Source: Thermococcus radiotolerans (GTDB taxonomy: Archaea > Methanobacteriota_B > Thermococci > Thermococcales > Thermococcaceae). Taken from it: DNA of 64,000 nucleotides. The stretch covers positions 1,736,001 to 1,800,000 of the forward strand of contig NZ_CP015106.1 of NCBI RefSeq assembly GCF_002214565.1. Reading direction: 5' to 3'. A program made the translations under genes and the position numbers. Below, piece by piece: positions 53,317 through 63,232 of this stretch (positions are counted from its first letter, which is position 1; each line of letters begins with the position of its first letter). The notes beneath the pieces are model-generated. The model searched no databases. It was not told where the DNA came from and worked only from the letters and a program-made list of their open reading frames with translations.

Positions 53317-55338
53317 GTGGACGAACCCAAGACGGTCGTGTGCCCCTACTGCGGCTTTGGTTGCAGGCTTCTCGTTGATCCCAGGACGATGAGGGTTAAA
53401 CCCCACCGAGGCGAGCCTAACAGGGGCAAGCTCTGCCCCAAGGGTCTCCACGCGACTGAGTTCGTTCTTTCCGGGGACAGGCTCAAGCGCCCCCTGAAGC
53501 GTGAGGGTTCTAGGATAAGGCCGATAAGCTGGGGAGGGGCCATCGAGGAGATAGCGGGTAAACTCCTTGAAATCCGCGAGCTGTACGGGGCGGATGCCGT
53601 CGCCTTCATAGCTTCATCCAAGGTCAGCAACGAGGAGAACTACCTCCTTCAGAAGATCGCGCGGCTTTTCGGCACCAACAACATAGACAACTGCGCAAGG
53701 CTCTGCCACGAGGCGAGCGTTCACGCCCTCAAGATGACCGTTGGGGCGGGAGCACAGACCAACCCCTACGAAGACCTGGAGAGATTCGGAGTTATATTCA
53801 TCTGGGGTTACAATCCCGCCGAGACCCACCCCGTTGTCATGGACTACATCCTGAGGGCCAAGAAAAGGGGGGCGAGGGTGATCGTCGTTGACGTCAGGGA
53901 AACCAGGACGATGGCCTTCGCGGACTACAGTCTCGTCATCCGCCCGGGGACGGACATAGCCCTCGCGAATACTCTGATGAACATCATAATCCGGGAGGAG
54001 CTCTACGATGAGGAGTTCATAAAGACCAGAACCGTTGGCTTCTCCGAGATAAGGATGGCTGTGAGGAAGTACACGCCGGAGTACGCGGAAAAGGTAACCG
54101 GAATTCCGGCTGAGACGATCAGAGAAGTTGCGAGGACCTTTGCCCTCGCCGGAAGCGGCGCGATAATGTGGGGTATGGGTTTGACACAGCACGTTTCAGG
54201 CGTTGAGAACATTATGGCCGTTATAGACCTCGCCCTGCTCCTCGGCTACATCGGCGAAAAGGGCGGCCTCTACCCGATGCGCGGTCAGAACAACGTTCAG
54301 GGAGCGGCATACATGGGAGCGCTGAGTGAGTTTCTGCCGGGCTACGTCCCCTTGACCGATGAGAGGTTCAGGAAGCGTGTGGCAAAGATATGGGGCGTGG
54401 AAGACCTCCCAACGGAGCGCGGGCTTTACCTCACAGAGCTCTGGGAGGCGATAGAGAGCAACGATATTAAAGCGCTCTACATAGTCGGGGAAAACCCTGC
54501 CGTCAGCGAGGCGGACTTCGTCCGGGTGAGGAATGCCCTCAGAAAGCTCGACCTCCTCGTCGTTCAGGATATCTTCATGACGAGAACTGCCCGCTACGCC
54601 CACTACGTTCTGCCGGCTTCGGCCTTCTGCGAGAAGGAAGGCTCGTACATGAACAGCGAGAGGAGGATTCAGTGGAGCCACAAGGTCTGCGAGCCGATGG
54701 GTGATTCGAAGCCCGACTGGGAGATACTGACCATGCTCGGCAGGGCCCTCGGTTTGCCGGGATTCAACTACTCCAGCGTTGAAGAGATCACCGCCGAGTA
54801 TTTCCGCCTCTTCCCTTCGCTGGAGGAAAGGAGCGTTGACGAGCTGAAGGCGGGCGATGGGGTATTCCTTCCGAAGAAGAGGCTCCACACCTGGGAGTTC
54901 GCAACCCCCGACGGAAAGGCCAGGTTCATCGCGGTGGAGCAGGTGCAACCGTGGGAGAGGCCGGACTACGAGTACCCCTTCATCCTCACCACAATCAGAC
55001 TGATAAGCCACTACAACACCGGTGAAATGACTCTCAGGAGTCCCTCGCTCGTCAGGCTGATGGGAGAGCCCAGGGTGCTGGTAAACAGGAACGACGCGGA
55101 GAGGCTTGGAATCCACGACGGCGACTGGGTAGAGATTGAGACGAGGCGCGGAAAGATTAGAATGAGGGCCAGGCTCGGCGGTGTTCCATCGGGCGTAGTT
55201 GCGGTTCCCTTCCACTTCAAGGCGAACAAAATAACGAGCCCAGCTCTAAACAAAGCGGGAACACCGGAGCTCAAGTTCTCCGCGGCGAGACTGAGAAAGC
55301 TCAGAAGCGGAAAGCCCACTCCGGATACTCACCGGTGA
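53317..55338 (+). CDS. Formate dehydrogenase-like molybdo/tungstopterin oxidoreductase, alpha subunit (Cys form)
   Basis: About 673 residues. A 4Fe-4S cluster is bound by Cys9, Cys12 and Cys16 (CPYCGFGC) and a cysteine in KLCPKG near residue 45. The active-site segment [18 protein letters not shown] has cysteine where Sec-type formate dehydrogenases have selenocysteine, next to the conserved His. [14 protein letters not shown] and the C-terminal cofactor-cap domain ([22 protein letters not shown]) complete the family. The GTG start at 53317 has AGGTGG four bases before, and TATA TTTTTATTTTTG lies about 30 nt upstream of the start of transcription. No partner subunits adjoin, which is unusual. 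The 3' end overlaps purF's by 38 nt. Confidence 0.88.
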   Translation: MDEPKTVVCPYCGFGCRLLVDPRTMRVKPHRGEPNRGKLCPKGLHATEFVLSGDRLKRPLKREGSRIRPISWGGAIEEIAGKLLEIRELYGADAVAFIASSKVSNEENYLLQKIARLFGTNNIDNCARLCHEASVHALKMTVGAGAQTNPYEDLERFGVIFIWGYNPAETHPVVMDYILRAKKRGARVIVVDVRETRTMAFADYSLVIRPGTDIALANTLMNIIIREELYDEEFIKTRTVGFSEIRMAVRKYTPEYAEKVTGIPAETIREVARTFALAGSGAIMWGMGLTQHVSGVENIMAVIDLALLLGYIGEKGGLYPMRGQNNVQGAAYMGALSEFLPGYVPLTDERFRKRVAKIWGVEDLPTERGLYLTELWEAIESNDIKALYIVGENPAVSEADFVRVRNALRKLDLLVVQDIFMTRTARYAHYVLPASAFCEKEGSYMNSERRIQWSHKVCEPMGDSKPDWEILTMLGRALGLPGFNYSSVEEITAEYFRLFPSLEERSVDELKAGDGVFLPKKRLHTWEFATPDGKARFIAVEQVQPWERPDYEYPFILTTIRLISHYNTGEMTLRSPSLVRLMGEPRVLVNRNDAERLGIHDGDWVEIETRRGKIRMRARLGGVPSGVVAVPFHFKANKITSPALNKAGTPELKFSAARLRKLRSGKPTPDTHR

Positions 55339-56635
55339 GGCATGCCAGACAGAGGTCTCTCCTCCCAACGGCCTTTTTCAGCCCCTCAACGCTGAGGTAA
55401 GCCAGGCTGTCGGCCCCTATGGATTCCCTCACCTTCTCAACGCTTCCAAACGCCGCTATGAGTTCGTGCCTCGTCGGAATGTCCACCCCCATGTAGCACG
55501 GGTACCTTATCGGTGGGGAGGCTATCCTAACGTGAACCTCCCTCGCGCCGGCTTTTCTGAGCATGGCGACGATGCGCTTCATAGTCGTCCCCCTGACGAT
55601 TGAATCGTCAACCAGCACGACGCTCTTCCCATCTATTACCTCCCTCACCGGCGAGAGCTTGAGCTTGACCTTCAGCTCGCGGTAGAACTGGCCTGGGGTT
55701 ATGAAGGTCCTTCCTATGTAGCGGTTCTTTATGAGACCCTCCGAGTAGGGAATCCCGCTGATCCTGGAGAATCCAAGCGCCGCAGCCCTTCCAGAGTCCG
55801 GCACGGCTATGACGACGTCTCCGTCGGCCGGACTCTCTTTAGCCAGCTCCTGCCCCATCCTGACCCTCGCAGTATAGACGTTTACACCGTCTATCGTGCT
55901 GTCCGGACGGGCGAAGTAGATGTACTCAAAAACGCAGCCGTGGTGCTTCCCCGTTTCTATTATCCGGCTCTCTATCCCATCCTCCGAGAGCAGAAAGACC
56001 TCCCCCGGCCTGACGTCCCTTACCTCCTCAACGTAGAGCCTCAACGCAGAATCCTCCGAGGCGAAATAGTGACCGTCTCCAGTCCCGTAGCTGAGTGGCC
56101 TGAAGCCGACAGGGTCCCTCGCCACGAGTATCTTCCCGTCGAAGAGAAAAGCCACGGAATATGCTCCCTTCACCTCCCTGAAAACTTCCCTCATAGCCTC
56201 GAACTCGTCCCCGGTCTCGCGGAGGTGCCAGAGAAAAGAGATTCCTAACAGCTCGGAATCAACAGAGTGCCCGAACTTAACTCCCAGCCGTTCGTAATGC
56301 CTCCGGAGGGGAAGGAAATTCGTGAGGGTTCCATTATGGGCGACGGCTATTCTCTTTCCGCAGCAGCCCGTCTCCAGCGGCTGGATCTCGGTGAGGGAGC
56401 CGGAGGTCGAGTACCGGACATGGGCTATGGCGACGTTGGATTTCAGCTTTGCTATCTCACCGTTCTTGAAGACCTCCGAAACGAGCCCCCGGCCAGCTAC
56501 CGTTTTTATCCTGTGCTTCCAGACGCTTATTCCCGCGCTCTCCTGCCCCCTGTGCTGCAGTGCTATCAGCGCGTAGTAGGCTTTTCTGGGCGCGTTCTCG
56601 GTAACCGCTGCAAAGACACCGCACTTCTCCCTCAT
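55301..56635 (-). CDS. purF: Amidophosphoribosyltransferase
   Basis: A 444-residue enzyme that catalyses the first committed step of purine synthesis, PRPP plus glutamine to phosphoribosylamine. The N-terminal nucleophile hydrolase domain begins [11 protein letters not shown], with Cys5 exposed after removal of four residues. [18 protein letters not shown] and AHNGTLTNF are glutamine-site motifs. The PRPP loop is [13 protein letters not shown]. Divergent from purC across a region with two ATTTT/AAAA elements. Convergent with the formate dehydrogenase-like gene. Confidence 0.96.
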   Translation of the reverse strand: MREKCGVFAAVTENAPRKAYYALIALQHRGQESAGISVWKHRIKTVAGRGLVSEVFKNGEIAKLKSNVAIAHVRYSTSGSLTEIQPLETGCCGKRIAVAHNGTLTNFLPLRRHYERLGVKFGHSVDSELLGISFLWHLRETGDEFEAMREVFREVKGAYSVAFLFDGKILVARDPVGFRPLSYGTGDGHYFASEDSALRLYVEEVRDVRPGEVFLLSEDGIESRIIETGKHHGCVFEYIYFARPDSTIDGVNVYTARVRMGQELAKESPADGDVVIAVPDSGRAAALGFSRISGIPYSEGLIKNRYIGRTFITPGQFYRELKVKLKLSPVREVIDGKSVVLVDDSIVRGTTMKRIVAMLRKAGAREVHVRIASPPIRYPCYMGVDIPTRHELIAAFGSVEKVRESIGADSLAYLSVEGLKKAVGRRDLCLACLTGEYPEWAFRF

Positions 56636-56701
56636 AATGAATCCCGCCGACTTATTGACGTAAGCATGTTAATAATTATGGATTCGACGCCGTACTTTAT
56701 C

Positions 56702-56764
56702 CTTTTTATGTTTAAAAGCTTTGCCCATTGATTACCATTTTTATGCCAAAATAAGCCTTAAATA
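56702..56764. promoter_or_regulatory. purF-purC divergent promoter with pur-box elements
   Basis: ATTTTTATGCCAAAAT (56737-56752) ends just before the purC TATA (CCTTAAATATGG). A related CTTTTTATGTTTAAAAG (56702-56718) overlaps the purF TATA region (CTTTTAAACA on the minus strand). The first element aligns with ones in the purM-purT and purE-purD regions, in the same position relative to TATA. Confidence 0.55.
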
Positions 56765-56796
56765 TGGTAAGATTTTACACAAAAATGGTGAAGTCC

Positions 56797-57492
56797 ATGC
56801 AGGTTTACGAAGGCAAGGCCAAGAAAGTTATCCCGCTTGACGATGGAAAGGTCATCATGGAGTTTAAGGACGATGCAACGGCCTTTGATGGCAAGAAGAA
56901 GGCCCAGTTTAAGGGCAAAGGCTGGCTCAATGCCCAGATTAGCGCGGTTCTCTTCAAGGTTCTCGAGGAGAAATGTGTTAAGACGCACTTCATCGGCGTC
57001 GCCGGAGACAACAGGCTCATCGTTGAGAGGCTCAAGATGTATCCGCTTGAGGTCGTTGTAAGGAATGTCGTTGCCGGTAGCCTGAAGAAGCGCCTTCCCA
57101 TTGAGGAAGGAAGGGAACTGCCGGAGCCAATAGTCGAGCTCTATTATAAAGACGACAGCCTCGGTGATCCTATGATAAACCACCACCACGCAAAGGTTCT
57201 CGGGATAAGCGAGGGCGAGATAAAGGAGATGGAGCGCATAGCCCTTAAAGTAAACGAGATTCTCAAGGAGTACTTTGCCGAGCGCGGGATAATCCTAGTC
57301 GACTTCAAGCTGGAGTTTGGAAAGAACGAGAGAGGCGAGATTATCCTCGGTGACGAGATAAGCCCAGACACCTGCCGCTTCTGGGACGCTAAGACGAAGA
57401 AGAGCCTTGACAAGGACGTCTTTCGCTTCGACAAGGGCGACCTGATAAACGCCTACGAGGAGCTCTACCACCGTCTCACTGGGGAGGCTTGA
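56797..57492 (+). CDS. purC: Phosphoribosylaminoimidazole-succinocarboxamide synthase
   Basis: A 231-residue SAICAR synthetase. VYEGKAKKVIPLDDGKVIMEFKDDATAFD (key: YEGKAKK, DDATAFD) is the ATP-binding start. PLEVVVRNVVAGSLKKRLP, IVDFKLEFG-like ILVDFKLEFGKN and LGDEISPDTCRFWD are family signatures. ATG at 56797 behind GGTGAAG, the same ribosome site as purD and purE use. Its last 17 nt overlap a convergent 56-codon gene. Confidence 0.96.
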   Translation: MQVYEGKAKKVIPLDDGKVIMEFKDDATAFDGKKKAQFKGKGWLNAQISAVLFKVLEEKCVKTHFIGVAGDNRLIVERLKMYPLEVVVRNVVAGSLKKRLPIEEGRELPEPIVELYYKDDSLGDPMINHHHAKVLGISEGEIKEMERIALKVNEILKEYFAERGIILVDFKLEFGKNERGEIILGDEISPDTCRFWDAKTKKSLDKDVFRFDKGDLINAYEELYHRLTGEA

Positions 57493-57646
57493 AGCTGGAC
57501 TCGTAGGTTACGAGAACTGTGTAGCAGCCCTTTTCGTCTTCTTCTATTACTATTCTCCTCAGCCGGATTCCGTACTCGCTTACAGCCCTTTCCACCAGCT
57601 CCGGCAGGTTCTCAAGGAATGCCTTCTTCTTTACCGTGAGCTCCAT
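57476..57646 (-). CDS. Small protein downstream of purM, unknown function
   Basis: A 56-residue protein beginning MELTVKKKAFLENLPELVE and ending near YTVLVTYESSFKPPQ, with an alpha/beta feel. The ATG has GGTGAT four bases before it and lies 30 nt after the purM stop in the same direction, so it is probably co-transcribed with purM. Its 3' end runs 17 nt into the end of purC. Unrecognised family. Confidence 0.6.
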   Translation of the reverse strand: MELTVKKKAFLENLPELVERAVSEYGIRLRRIVIEEDEKGCYTVLVTYESSFKPPQ

Positions 57647-57676
57647 GGGATCACCAAGAAAAGTTTGGGAAGGGGC

Positions 57677-58678
57677 TTAAAGTCTTACCCCGTAGTTCTT
57701 CACGACTATCCCTTCTTTTTCCGTGACGGTTCCAAGCTCAAAGGCCTCAGAGTGCCTGTCGAGGACATCAAGTGCGTTCTCCTTCTCCTCCCCCGGCACT
57801 ATAGCAACCATGCCAACACCCATGTTGAAAACCCTGAACATCTCCTCCAGGGGGACGCCGTTTTCGTGGATGAGCTTGAATATTCCCTCGATGGGGGGCA
57901 TCTCAATGGAGAAGCCGTAATTCGTGAGGCGCTTCAGGTTGGTCAGGCCCCCACCGGTTATGTGTGCCAGCCCGTGAACCTCGACGCTCTCGATCAGCTC
58001 AAGAACTGCCTTCACATAAATCCTCGTCGGCTCCAAAAGCCACTCCCAGAGCTTTCTTCCCTCGTATTCGTACTCGAGGCCATACTTCGGGATGAGGAGC
58101 TTTCTTGCCAGTGTCAGACCGTTGGAGTGTATCCCCGAGCTCGAAATCCCTATAACGGCATCATCGGGCTTTATCTTCTCGCCGGTTATTACCTTTCCTT
58201 TCTGGACGGTACCTATGGCAGTTCCTGCCAAATCGAAGCCGTTTATCAGGTCGGGCATCACTGCGGTTTCTCCCCCGACTATCGCTATTCCCGCTTCCTC
58301 TGCCCCCTCGTAGAGTCCCTTGGCTATCTCATCGAACACCCTCTCGTCCGGCCCCTTCACGGCGAGGTAGTCAACGAGCGCCACCGGTTCGGCCCCAACG
58401 CAGAGCAGGTCGTTCACGTTCATCGCTATCATATCAATCCCTATCGTGTCGAACTTGCCGACGGCTTCCGCTACCAGAACCTTCGTCCCGACTCCGTCAG
58501 TCGTCATGGCGAGGTAGAATTCGCCAAAATCCATAAGCGCCGCGTAGTGGCCTATCTCACTCGGCTCTCCAAGTTTTCCCCTCCTGAACTGGAATGTTTC
58601 CTTCGCGAGCCCTATGATTCCCCTGAGGGCCCTTGCGGTTTTCTCGTCGTCAACTCCAGCCTGCGCGTAGGTCAGCAT
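57677..58678 (-). CDS. purM: Phosphoribosylformylglycinamidine cyclo-ligase (AIR synthetase)
   Basis: A 333-residue enzyme that closes the imidazole ring. [19 protein letters not shown] starts the family pattern. [41 protein letters not shown]-like text (key: [18 protein letters not shown]) and [25 protein letters not shown] and [12 protein letters not shown] follow. ATG at 58678 with GGTGAT before it. Divergent from purT across a pur-box region. Confidence 0.96.
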   Translation of the reverse strand: MLTYAQAGVDDEKTARALRGIIGLAKETFQFRRGKLGEPSEIGHYAALMDFGEFYLAMTTDGVGTKVLVAEAVGKFDTIGIDMIAMNVNDLLCVGAEPVALVDYLAVKGPDERVFDEIAKGLYEGAEEAGIAIVGGETAVMPDLINGFDLAGTAIGTVQKGKVITGEKIKPDDAVIGISSSGIHSNGLTLARKLLIPKYGLEYEYEGRKLWEWLLEPTRIYVKAVLELIESVEVHGLAHITGGGLTNLKRLTNYGFSIEMPPIEGIFKLIHENGVPLEEMFRVFNMGVGMVAIVPGEEKENALDVLDRHSEAFELGTVTEKEGIVVKNYGVRL

Positions 58679-58723
58679 GAGCATCACCGGGGGGAGTTCT
58701 ATCGAGGGCTTAAAAGGTTTGTC

Positions 58724-58781
58724 ATTTTTCTGCTTAAAAAGGCTTAAATATTATGAATTTTTAACATTTTAACGTCAAAAC
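58724..58781. promoter_or_regulatory. purM-purT divergent promoter with pur-box elements
   Basis: ATTTTTCTGCTTAAAA (58724-58739) lies directly before the purT TATA (GGCTTAAATATTA), and on the other strand directly before the purM TATA (CCTTTTAAGC). A second copy, ATTTTAACGTCAAAAC (58766-58781), lies at the expected purT start site. These align with the elements at the purF-purC and purE-purD promoters. Confidence 0.55.
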
Positions 58782-58795
58782 CTGAGGTGATGTTC

Positions 58796-60085
58796 ATGAT
58801 CAAGCCCCGTGATGAGCTCGGAACGGCCACAACGGATTCTGCCCAGAAGATAGTCCTCCTCGGAAGCGGCGAGCTGGGAAAGGAGATAGCGATTGAGGCT
58901 CAGAGACTCGGCGTGGAAGTTATCGCCGTTGATCGCTACGCCGACGCTCCGGCGATGCAGATCGCCCACCGCTCCTACGTCGGAGACATGCGCAAAGCGG
59001 ACTTCCTCTTCTCGGTCGTCGAGAGGGAAAAGCCCGACGCGATAATCCCGGAGATCGAGGCCATAAATCTGGATGCTCTATTTGAGCTGGAGAAGGACGG
59101 CTACTTCGTCGTTCCGAATGCCAAGGCCACGTGGATTGCCATGCATCGCGAAAGGACGAGGGAAACCCTCGCGAAGGAAGCCAAGGTTCCAACTTCCCGC
59201 TACGCCTACGCGACCACTCTCGACGAACTCTACGAGGCCTGTGAGAGGATAGGTTATCCCTGCCACACGAAGGCGATAATGAGTTCCTCAGGAAAGGGCT
59301 CCTACTTCGTGAAAGGCCCGGAAGATGTTTCGAAGGCCTGGGAAGTGGCCAAGAAGAAGGCTCGCGGTAGCGCGGACAAGATAATCGTCGAGGAGCACAT
59401 AGACTTCGATGTCGAGATTACCGAGTTGGCGGTCAGACACTACGACGAGAACGGTGAGGTAGTCACGACCTTCCCGAGACCGGTCGGCCACTACCAGATT
59501 GACGGCGACTATCACGCGAGCTGGCAGCCGGCAGAGATAAGCGAAAAGGCCGAACGCGAGGTTTACCGCATAGCAAAGCGCATCACCGACGTCCTCGGCG
59601 GTCTTGGACTGTTTGGCGTCGAGATGTTCGTGAAGGGCGACAGGGTCTGGGCCAACGAGGTCTCGCCAAGGCCCCATGACACGGGCATGGTGACTTTAGC
59701 TTCCCACCCGACGGGTTTCTCCGAGTTCGGACTGCACCTCAGGGCGGTTCTCGGCCTTCCGATTCCCGGCGAGTGGGTTGAAGACTACCGCCTGTTCCCA
59801 ATCCTAACGCCAGCTGCCACCCACGTCATCAAGGCCAACGTTTCCGGCTACTCCCCACGGTTCCGCGGCCTGGCTAAGGCCATGAGCGTCCCCAACTCGA
59901 CGATTCGCCTCTTTGGAAAGCCGGAGGCGTACCCAGGTAGAAGACTGGGTGTTGCGCTTGCTTGGGATAAGGAGGTTGGAGAGGCAAAGAGGCGTGCCGA
60001 GATGGTGGCACACATGGTCGAGCTTAGGACCAAGGGTTCAGAGTGGCACTCCCAGGATTACGAGAGGAGGAAACACATAATTTGA
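58796..60085 (+). CDS. purT: Formate-dependent phosphoribosylglycinamide formyltransferase
   Basis: A 429-residue ATP-grasp enzyme that formylates GAR using free formate and ATP instead of formyl-tetrahydrofolate. IVLLGSGELGKEIAIEAQRLGVEVIAVDRY (key: GSGELGKE) is the pre-ATP-grasp domain. MSSSGKGSYFVKGPED is the ATP loop, and LGLFGVEMFVKGDRVWANEVSPRPHDTGMVT (key: NEVSPRPHD) is the metal site. ATG at 58796 with AGGTGA five bases before. Confidence 0.96.
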   Translation: MIKPRDELGTATTDSAQKIVLLGSGELGKEIAIEAQRLGVEVIAVDRYADAPAMQIAHRSYVGDMRKADFLFSVVEREKPDAIIPEIEAINLDALFELEKDGYFVVPNAKATWIAMHRERTRETLAKEAKVPTSRYAYATTLDELYEACERIGYPCHTKAIMSSSGKGSYFVKGPEDVSKAWEVAKKKARGSADKIIVEEHIDFDVEITELAVRHYDENGEVVTTFPRPVGHYQIDGDYHASWQPAEISEKAEREVYRIAKRITDVLGGLGLFGVEMFVKGDRVWANEVSPRPHDTGMVTLASHPTGFSEFGLHLRAVLGLPIPGEWVEDYRLFPILTPAATHVIKANVSGYSPRFRGLAKAMSVPNSTIRLFGKPEAYPGRRLGVALAWDKEVGEAKRRAEMVAHMVELRTKGSEWHSQDYERRKHII

Positions 60086-60215
60086 TTAACATCTTGTTAC
60101 AGTTCGACGAAAGAAGGAAAGGCTTAAAAAGGCTAAAATGTTCCAAAATGTGTGCTTAAATCAGACGTTTCTAAAATAAAGTGAGGGTCGAATAAGAGAT
60201 TGTCTCGATGCGGGC

Positions 60216-60647
60216 TCATGCCCGCATCTTTTCCCTGTACTCTTCGAGCTTTTCCCTCAGCTCCTCGTTCTTTACCGCGAGGATTTCAATCGCCAGTAAT
60301 GCCGCGTTCTTCCCGTTGTCTATTCCCACGGCTGCAACTGGGACTCCAGGGGGCATTTGGGCTATGCTAAGGAGGGCGTCGAGGCCGTTGAGCTTCGCCG
60401 AAACGGGAACTCCTATAACTGGCCTAACCGTGTGGGCCGCGATAACCCCTGGAAGGGCCGCACTTAACCCTGCTATCGCTATGAACACCTCGTAATCCTT
60501 TTTGGCCAGTTCCTCAACCTTTTTTGGGTTTCTGTGAGCCGAGGCGACTTCAACGTCGTACTCAACGCCGAACTCGTCGAGAACAGCAGTAACCTTCTCC
60601 GCTATCTGGGAGTCGCTCTTGCTTCCCATCACCACGAGCACCTTCAT
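60216..60647 (-). CDS. purE: N5-carboxyaminoimidazole ribonucleotide mutase / AIR carboxylase
   Basis: A 143-residue enzyme. [18 protein letters not shown] and [13 protein letters not shown] are PurE signatures, with [26 protein letters not shown] (key: GLSAALPG) and [17 protein letters not shown] after them. No PurK-like gene is in the window, so it may be the class II (direct AIR carboxylase) form; this is inference. ATG at 60647 behind GGTGAAG. Convergent with purT; the 130-nt gap between them (60086-60215) shows no gene. Confidence 0.94.
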   Translation of the reverse strand: MKVLVVMGSKSDSQIAEKVTAVLDEFGVEYDVEVASAHRNPKKVEELAKKDYEVFIAIAGLSAALPGVIAAHTVRPVIGVPVSAKLNGLDALLSIAQMPPGVPVAAVGIDNGKNAALLAIEILAVKNEELREKLEEYREKMRA

Positions 60648-60692
60648 GGACTTCACCGGAGGGAGTTTACTTCGGTCTTTATAAATTTTGCC

Positions 60693-60720
60693 ATTTTAAT
60701 GTAAAAACAAAGCTTAAAAG
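60693..60720. promoter_or_regulatory. purE-purD divergent promoter with pur-box element
   Basis: ATTTTAATGTAAAAAC (60693-60708) stands directly before the purD TATA (AAGCTTAAAAG). On the minus strand it stands directly before the purE TATA (AATTTATAAAG). It matches the elements at the other two divergent pur promoters in sequence and position. Confidence 0.55.
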
Positions 60721-60752
60721 CTGAAGTTTTTGACAAGTAAATGGTGAAGCTC

Positions 60753-62069
60753 ATGAAGGTTCTGCTCGTTGGAGGCGGCGGTAGGGAGAACGCCATCGGT
60801 GAGGCGCTCGTGAGAAGCGGCGCCGAGCTGTACGTCGTTTCGAAGCACAGAAATCCTGGGCTGGCGAGGCTCGCGAAAGGCTACGGTCTGGCTGGGGAGA
60901 CGGATATCAAGAAAGTTATTGAATTCGCCAAGATGTGGGGGATAGAGCTTGCCTTTATCGGCCCTGAGACCCCCCTCGAGAAAGGCATCGTTGATTCCTT
61001 CGAGAGTGAGGGCATCCCTGCGGTTGGACCGACTAAGGAGGCGGCCCAGCTAGAGACCAACAAGGCCTTCGCCCGCTCCCTCATGGAGGAGTATGAGATT
61101 CCAGGCAGGAAGCTCTTCCGCGTCTTTGAGGACGTTTCTGAGATGCGCTCGTGGATAGACGACTTCGGAAGGCCGGTCGTTGTGAAGCCCCTCGGTCTCA
61201 CCGGTGGGAAGGGCGTTAAGGTGGTCGGCTATCAGCTGCAGGATAACGAAGAGGCCAAGGCTTACGCCGAGGAGCTCATCCAGAAGGACGGGAAGGTTCT
61301 AATTGAGGAAAGAACCGACGGCGTCGAGTTCACCTTCCAGGTCTTCACTGACGGAAAGCGTGTCCTTCCGATGCCCCTCGCCCAGGACTATCCTCACGCT
61401 TACGAGAGTGATGAAGGCCCCATCACCGGCGGCATGGGGAGCTACTCATGTTCGAGCCACGTTCTCCCCTTCGTTCCGAGGGAGGACTACGAAAAGGCCC
61501 TTGAAACACTGAAAGCGACCGTTGAAGCCATGAGGAAGAATGGAACGCCCTACAAGGGAATCCTGTACGGCCAGTTCATGCTCTCCAAAGACGGTCCTGT
61601 CATAATCGAGTACAACGCCCGCTTCGGCGACCCGGAGGCAATGAACGTTCTCCCTCTCCTTAAGACGAGTCTGCTTGAGATAGCTGAGGGAATCGTTGAC
61701 GGTAACCTTGGAAGGGCGAGGTTTGAGAACAAAGCCACCGTTGTCAAGTACCTCGCTCCAAGGGGCTATCCCCTGAACCCGATTAAGGGAGTTAAAGTTC
61801 AGGTGGACGAGAAGGCCATCACCAAAACCGGGGCGAAGCTCTACTACGCCTCCATTGATGAAAACTTCACGCTCCTCGGCTCCCGCGCCATAGCAGTCGT
61901 TGGAGTCGCCGATACGCTCGAAGAGGCGGAGAAGATAGCCCAGAATGCCATCGGTCACGTGAAAGGTGAGCTGTTCTATCGCAGGGACGTCGGCACGAAG
62001 GAGAGCGTTGAGAAGAGGATTGGCCTGATGCGGGAGTTTGGAAAGGAGTTCGAGCCGAATTCATGCTGA
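60753..62069 (+). CDS. purD: Phosphoribosylamine-glycine ligase
   Basis: A 438-residue ATP-grasp enzyme that makes GAR. MKVLLVGGGGRENAIGEALVRSGAELY (key: GGGGREN) begins it. FIGPETPLEKGIVDSFESEGIPAVGPTKEAAQLE, KPLGLTGGKGV, AQDYPHAYESDEGPITGGMGSYS (key: GPITGGMGSYS) and IIEYNARFGDPEAM are diagnostic. ATG at 60753 behind GGTGAAG; an upstream in-frame ATG at 60741 overlaps this site. Confidence 0.96.
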   Translation: MKVLLVGGGGRENAIGEALVRSGAELYVVSKHRNPGLARLAKGYGLAGETDIKKVIEFAKMWGIELAFIGPETPLEKGIVDSFESEGIPAVGPTKEAAQLETNKAFARSLMEEYEIPGRKLFRVFEDVSEMRSWIDDFGRPVVVKPLGLTGGKGVKVVGYQLQDNEEAKAYAEELIQKDGKVLIEERTDGVEFTFQVFTDGKRVLPMPLAQDYPHAYESDEGPITGGMGSYSCSSHVLPFVPREDYEKALETLKATVEAMRKNGTPYKGILYGQFMLSKDGPVIIEYNARFGDPEAMNVLPLLKTSLLEIAEGIVDGNLGRARFENKATVVKYLAPRGYPLNPIKGVKVQVDEKAITKTGAKLYYASIDENFTLLGSRAIAVVGVADTLEEAEKIAQNAIGHVKGELFYRRDVGTKESVEKRIGLMREFGKEFEPNSC

Positions 62070-62079
62070 GGTGGTTGAG

Positions 62080-63222
62080 ATGATAAGCCGTGAGGAGATT
62101 TTGAGCGTTCTTGAAAGCTACGATCCGGAGAAAATCACTGTCGGAGTTATTGGAAGCCACTCCGCGCTGGACATAGCCGACGGTGCAAAGGAGGAAGGTC
62201 TTCCGGTTCTCGTTGTTGCCCAAAGGGGCAGGCACAGAACCTACGCCGAGTACTTCAAGCTTCGGAAGACGAGGGACGGTCTGAGCAAGGGCTTCATCGA
62301 CAAGGTTATTGTCCTTGAGAAGTTTGCCCAGATCATTGATGTCCAGGAGGAGCTGGTCAAGAGAAACGTCATCTTCGTGCCGAACCGCTCCTTCGTGGTC
62401 TACACGGGCATTGATAGAGTTGAGAACGACTTCAGAGTTCCCCTCTTCGGCAGCAGAAACCTCCTCAGAAGCGAGGAGAGAAGCGAGGAGAAGAGCTACT
62501 ACTGGCTCCTTGAGAAGGCCGGGCTTCCCTATCCGGAGCCCGTTAAGCCAGAGGAGATTGACGAGATAGGCCTCGTCATCGTCAAGCTCCCGCACGCGAA
62601 GAAGAGGCTCGAAAGGGGATTCTTCACAGCTGCTTCCTACAATGAGTTCCGCGAGAAGGCTGAGAAGCTCATCAAGCTCGGCGTAATCACCGAGGAAGAC
62701 CTCACCAGGGCCAGAATCGAGCGCTACATCATCGGGCCGGTCTTCAACTTCGACTTCTTCTATTCACCGATCGACGGGGAGATTGAGCTTTTGGGCATAG
62801 ACTGGCGCTTTGAGACCAGCTTAGACGGTCACGTGCGCCTTCCTGCTTCCCAGCAGCTTACCCTGCCGGGGCACCAGTTCGAGCCGGAATACACCGTCAC
62901 AGGTCATGCATCCTCAACGCTCCGCGAGTCTCTCCTTGAGAAGGTCTTCGACATGGCCGAGCGCTATGTGAAGGCCACCCAGGACTATTATTCCCCTGGA
63001 ATCATCGGGCCCTTCACCCTCCAGACGGCCGTTGACAAGGATCTGAACTTCTACATCTACGACGTGGCTCCAAGAACCGGCGGCGGAACCAACATTCACA
63101 TGGCGATGGGTCATCCCTACGGCAACGCCCTCTGGAGGAAGCCGATGAGCACCGGAAGGAGGGTTGCCCTTGAGATAAAGCGCGCAATCGAGCTCGACGA
63201 GCTTGAGAAAGTCCTCACATGA
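62080..63222 (+). CDS. purP: Formate-dependent FAICAR synthetase
   Basis: A 380-residue archaeal ATP-grasp enzyme that formylates AICAR with formate and ATP, replacing the transformylase half of bacterial PurH. Family segments are VGVIGSHSALDIADGAKEEG (key: GSHSALDIADGAK), LPVLVVAQRGRHRTYAEY, VPNRSFVVYTG, RNLLRSEERSEEKSYYWLL and GPFTLQTAVDKDLNFYIYDVAPRTGGGTNIHM (key: DVAPRTGGGTN). ATG at 62080 with GAGGTGG before it, 10 nt after purD. Confidence 0.96.
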   Translation: MISREEILSVLESYDPEKITVGVIGSHSALDIADGAKEEGLPVLVVAQRGRHRTYAEYFKLRKTRDGLSKGFIDKVIVLEKFAQIIDVQEELVKRNVIFVPNRSFVVYTGIDRVENDFRVPLFGSRNLLRSEERSEEKSYYWLLEKAGLPYPEPVKPEEIDEIGLVIVKLPHAKKRLERGFFTAASYNEFREKAEKLIKLGVITEEDLTRARIERYIIGPVFNFDFFYSPIDGEIELLGIDWRFETSLDGHVRLPASQQLTLPGHQFEPEYTVTGHASSTLRESLLEKVFDMAERYVKATQDYYSPGIIGPFTLQTAVDKDLNFYIYDVAPRTGGGTNIHMAMGHPYGNALWRKPMSTGRRVALEIKRAIELDELEKVLT

Positions 63223-63232
63223 GGTGGTTGGA

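Noticed and set aside
53680-53740. Selenocysteine in the formate dehydrogenase-like protein
   Set aside because: The active-site codon is TGC (RLCHEAS), so it is the cysteine form; there is no in-frame TGA.
60086-60215. Extra pur-box-like sequence (AAAATGTTCCAAAATGTG) between purT and purE
   Set aside because: It lies between convergent 3' ends, not at a promoter, and aligns poorly with the other copies.
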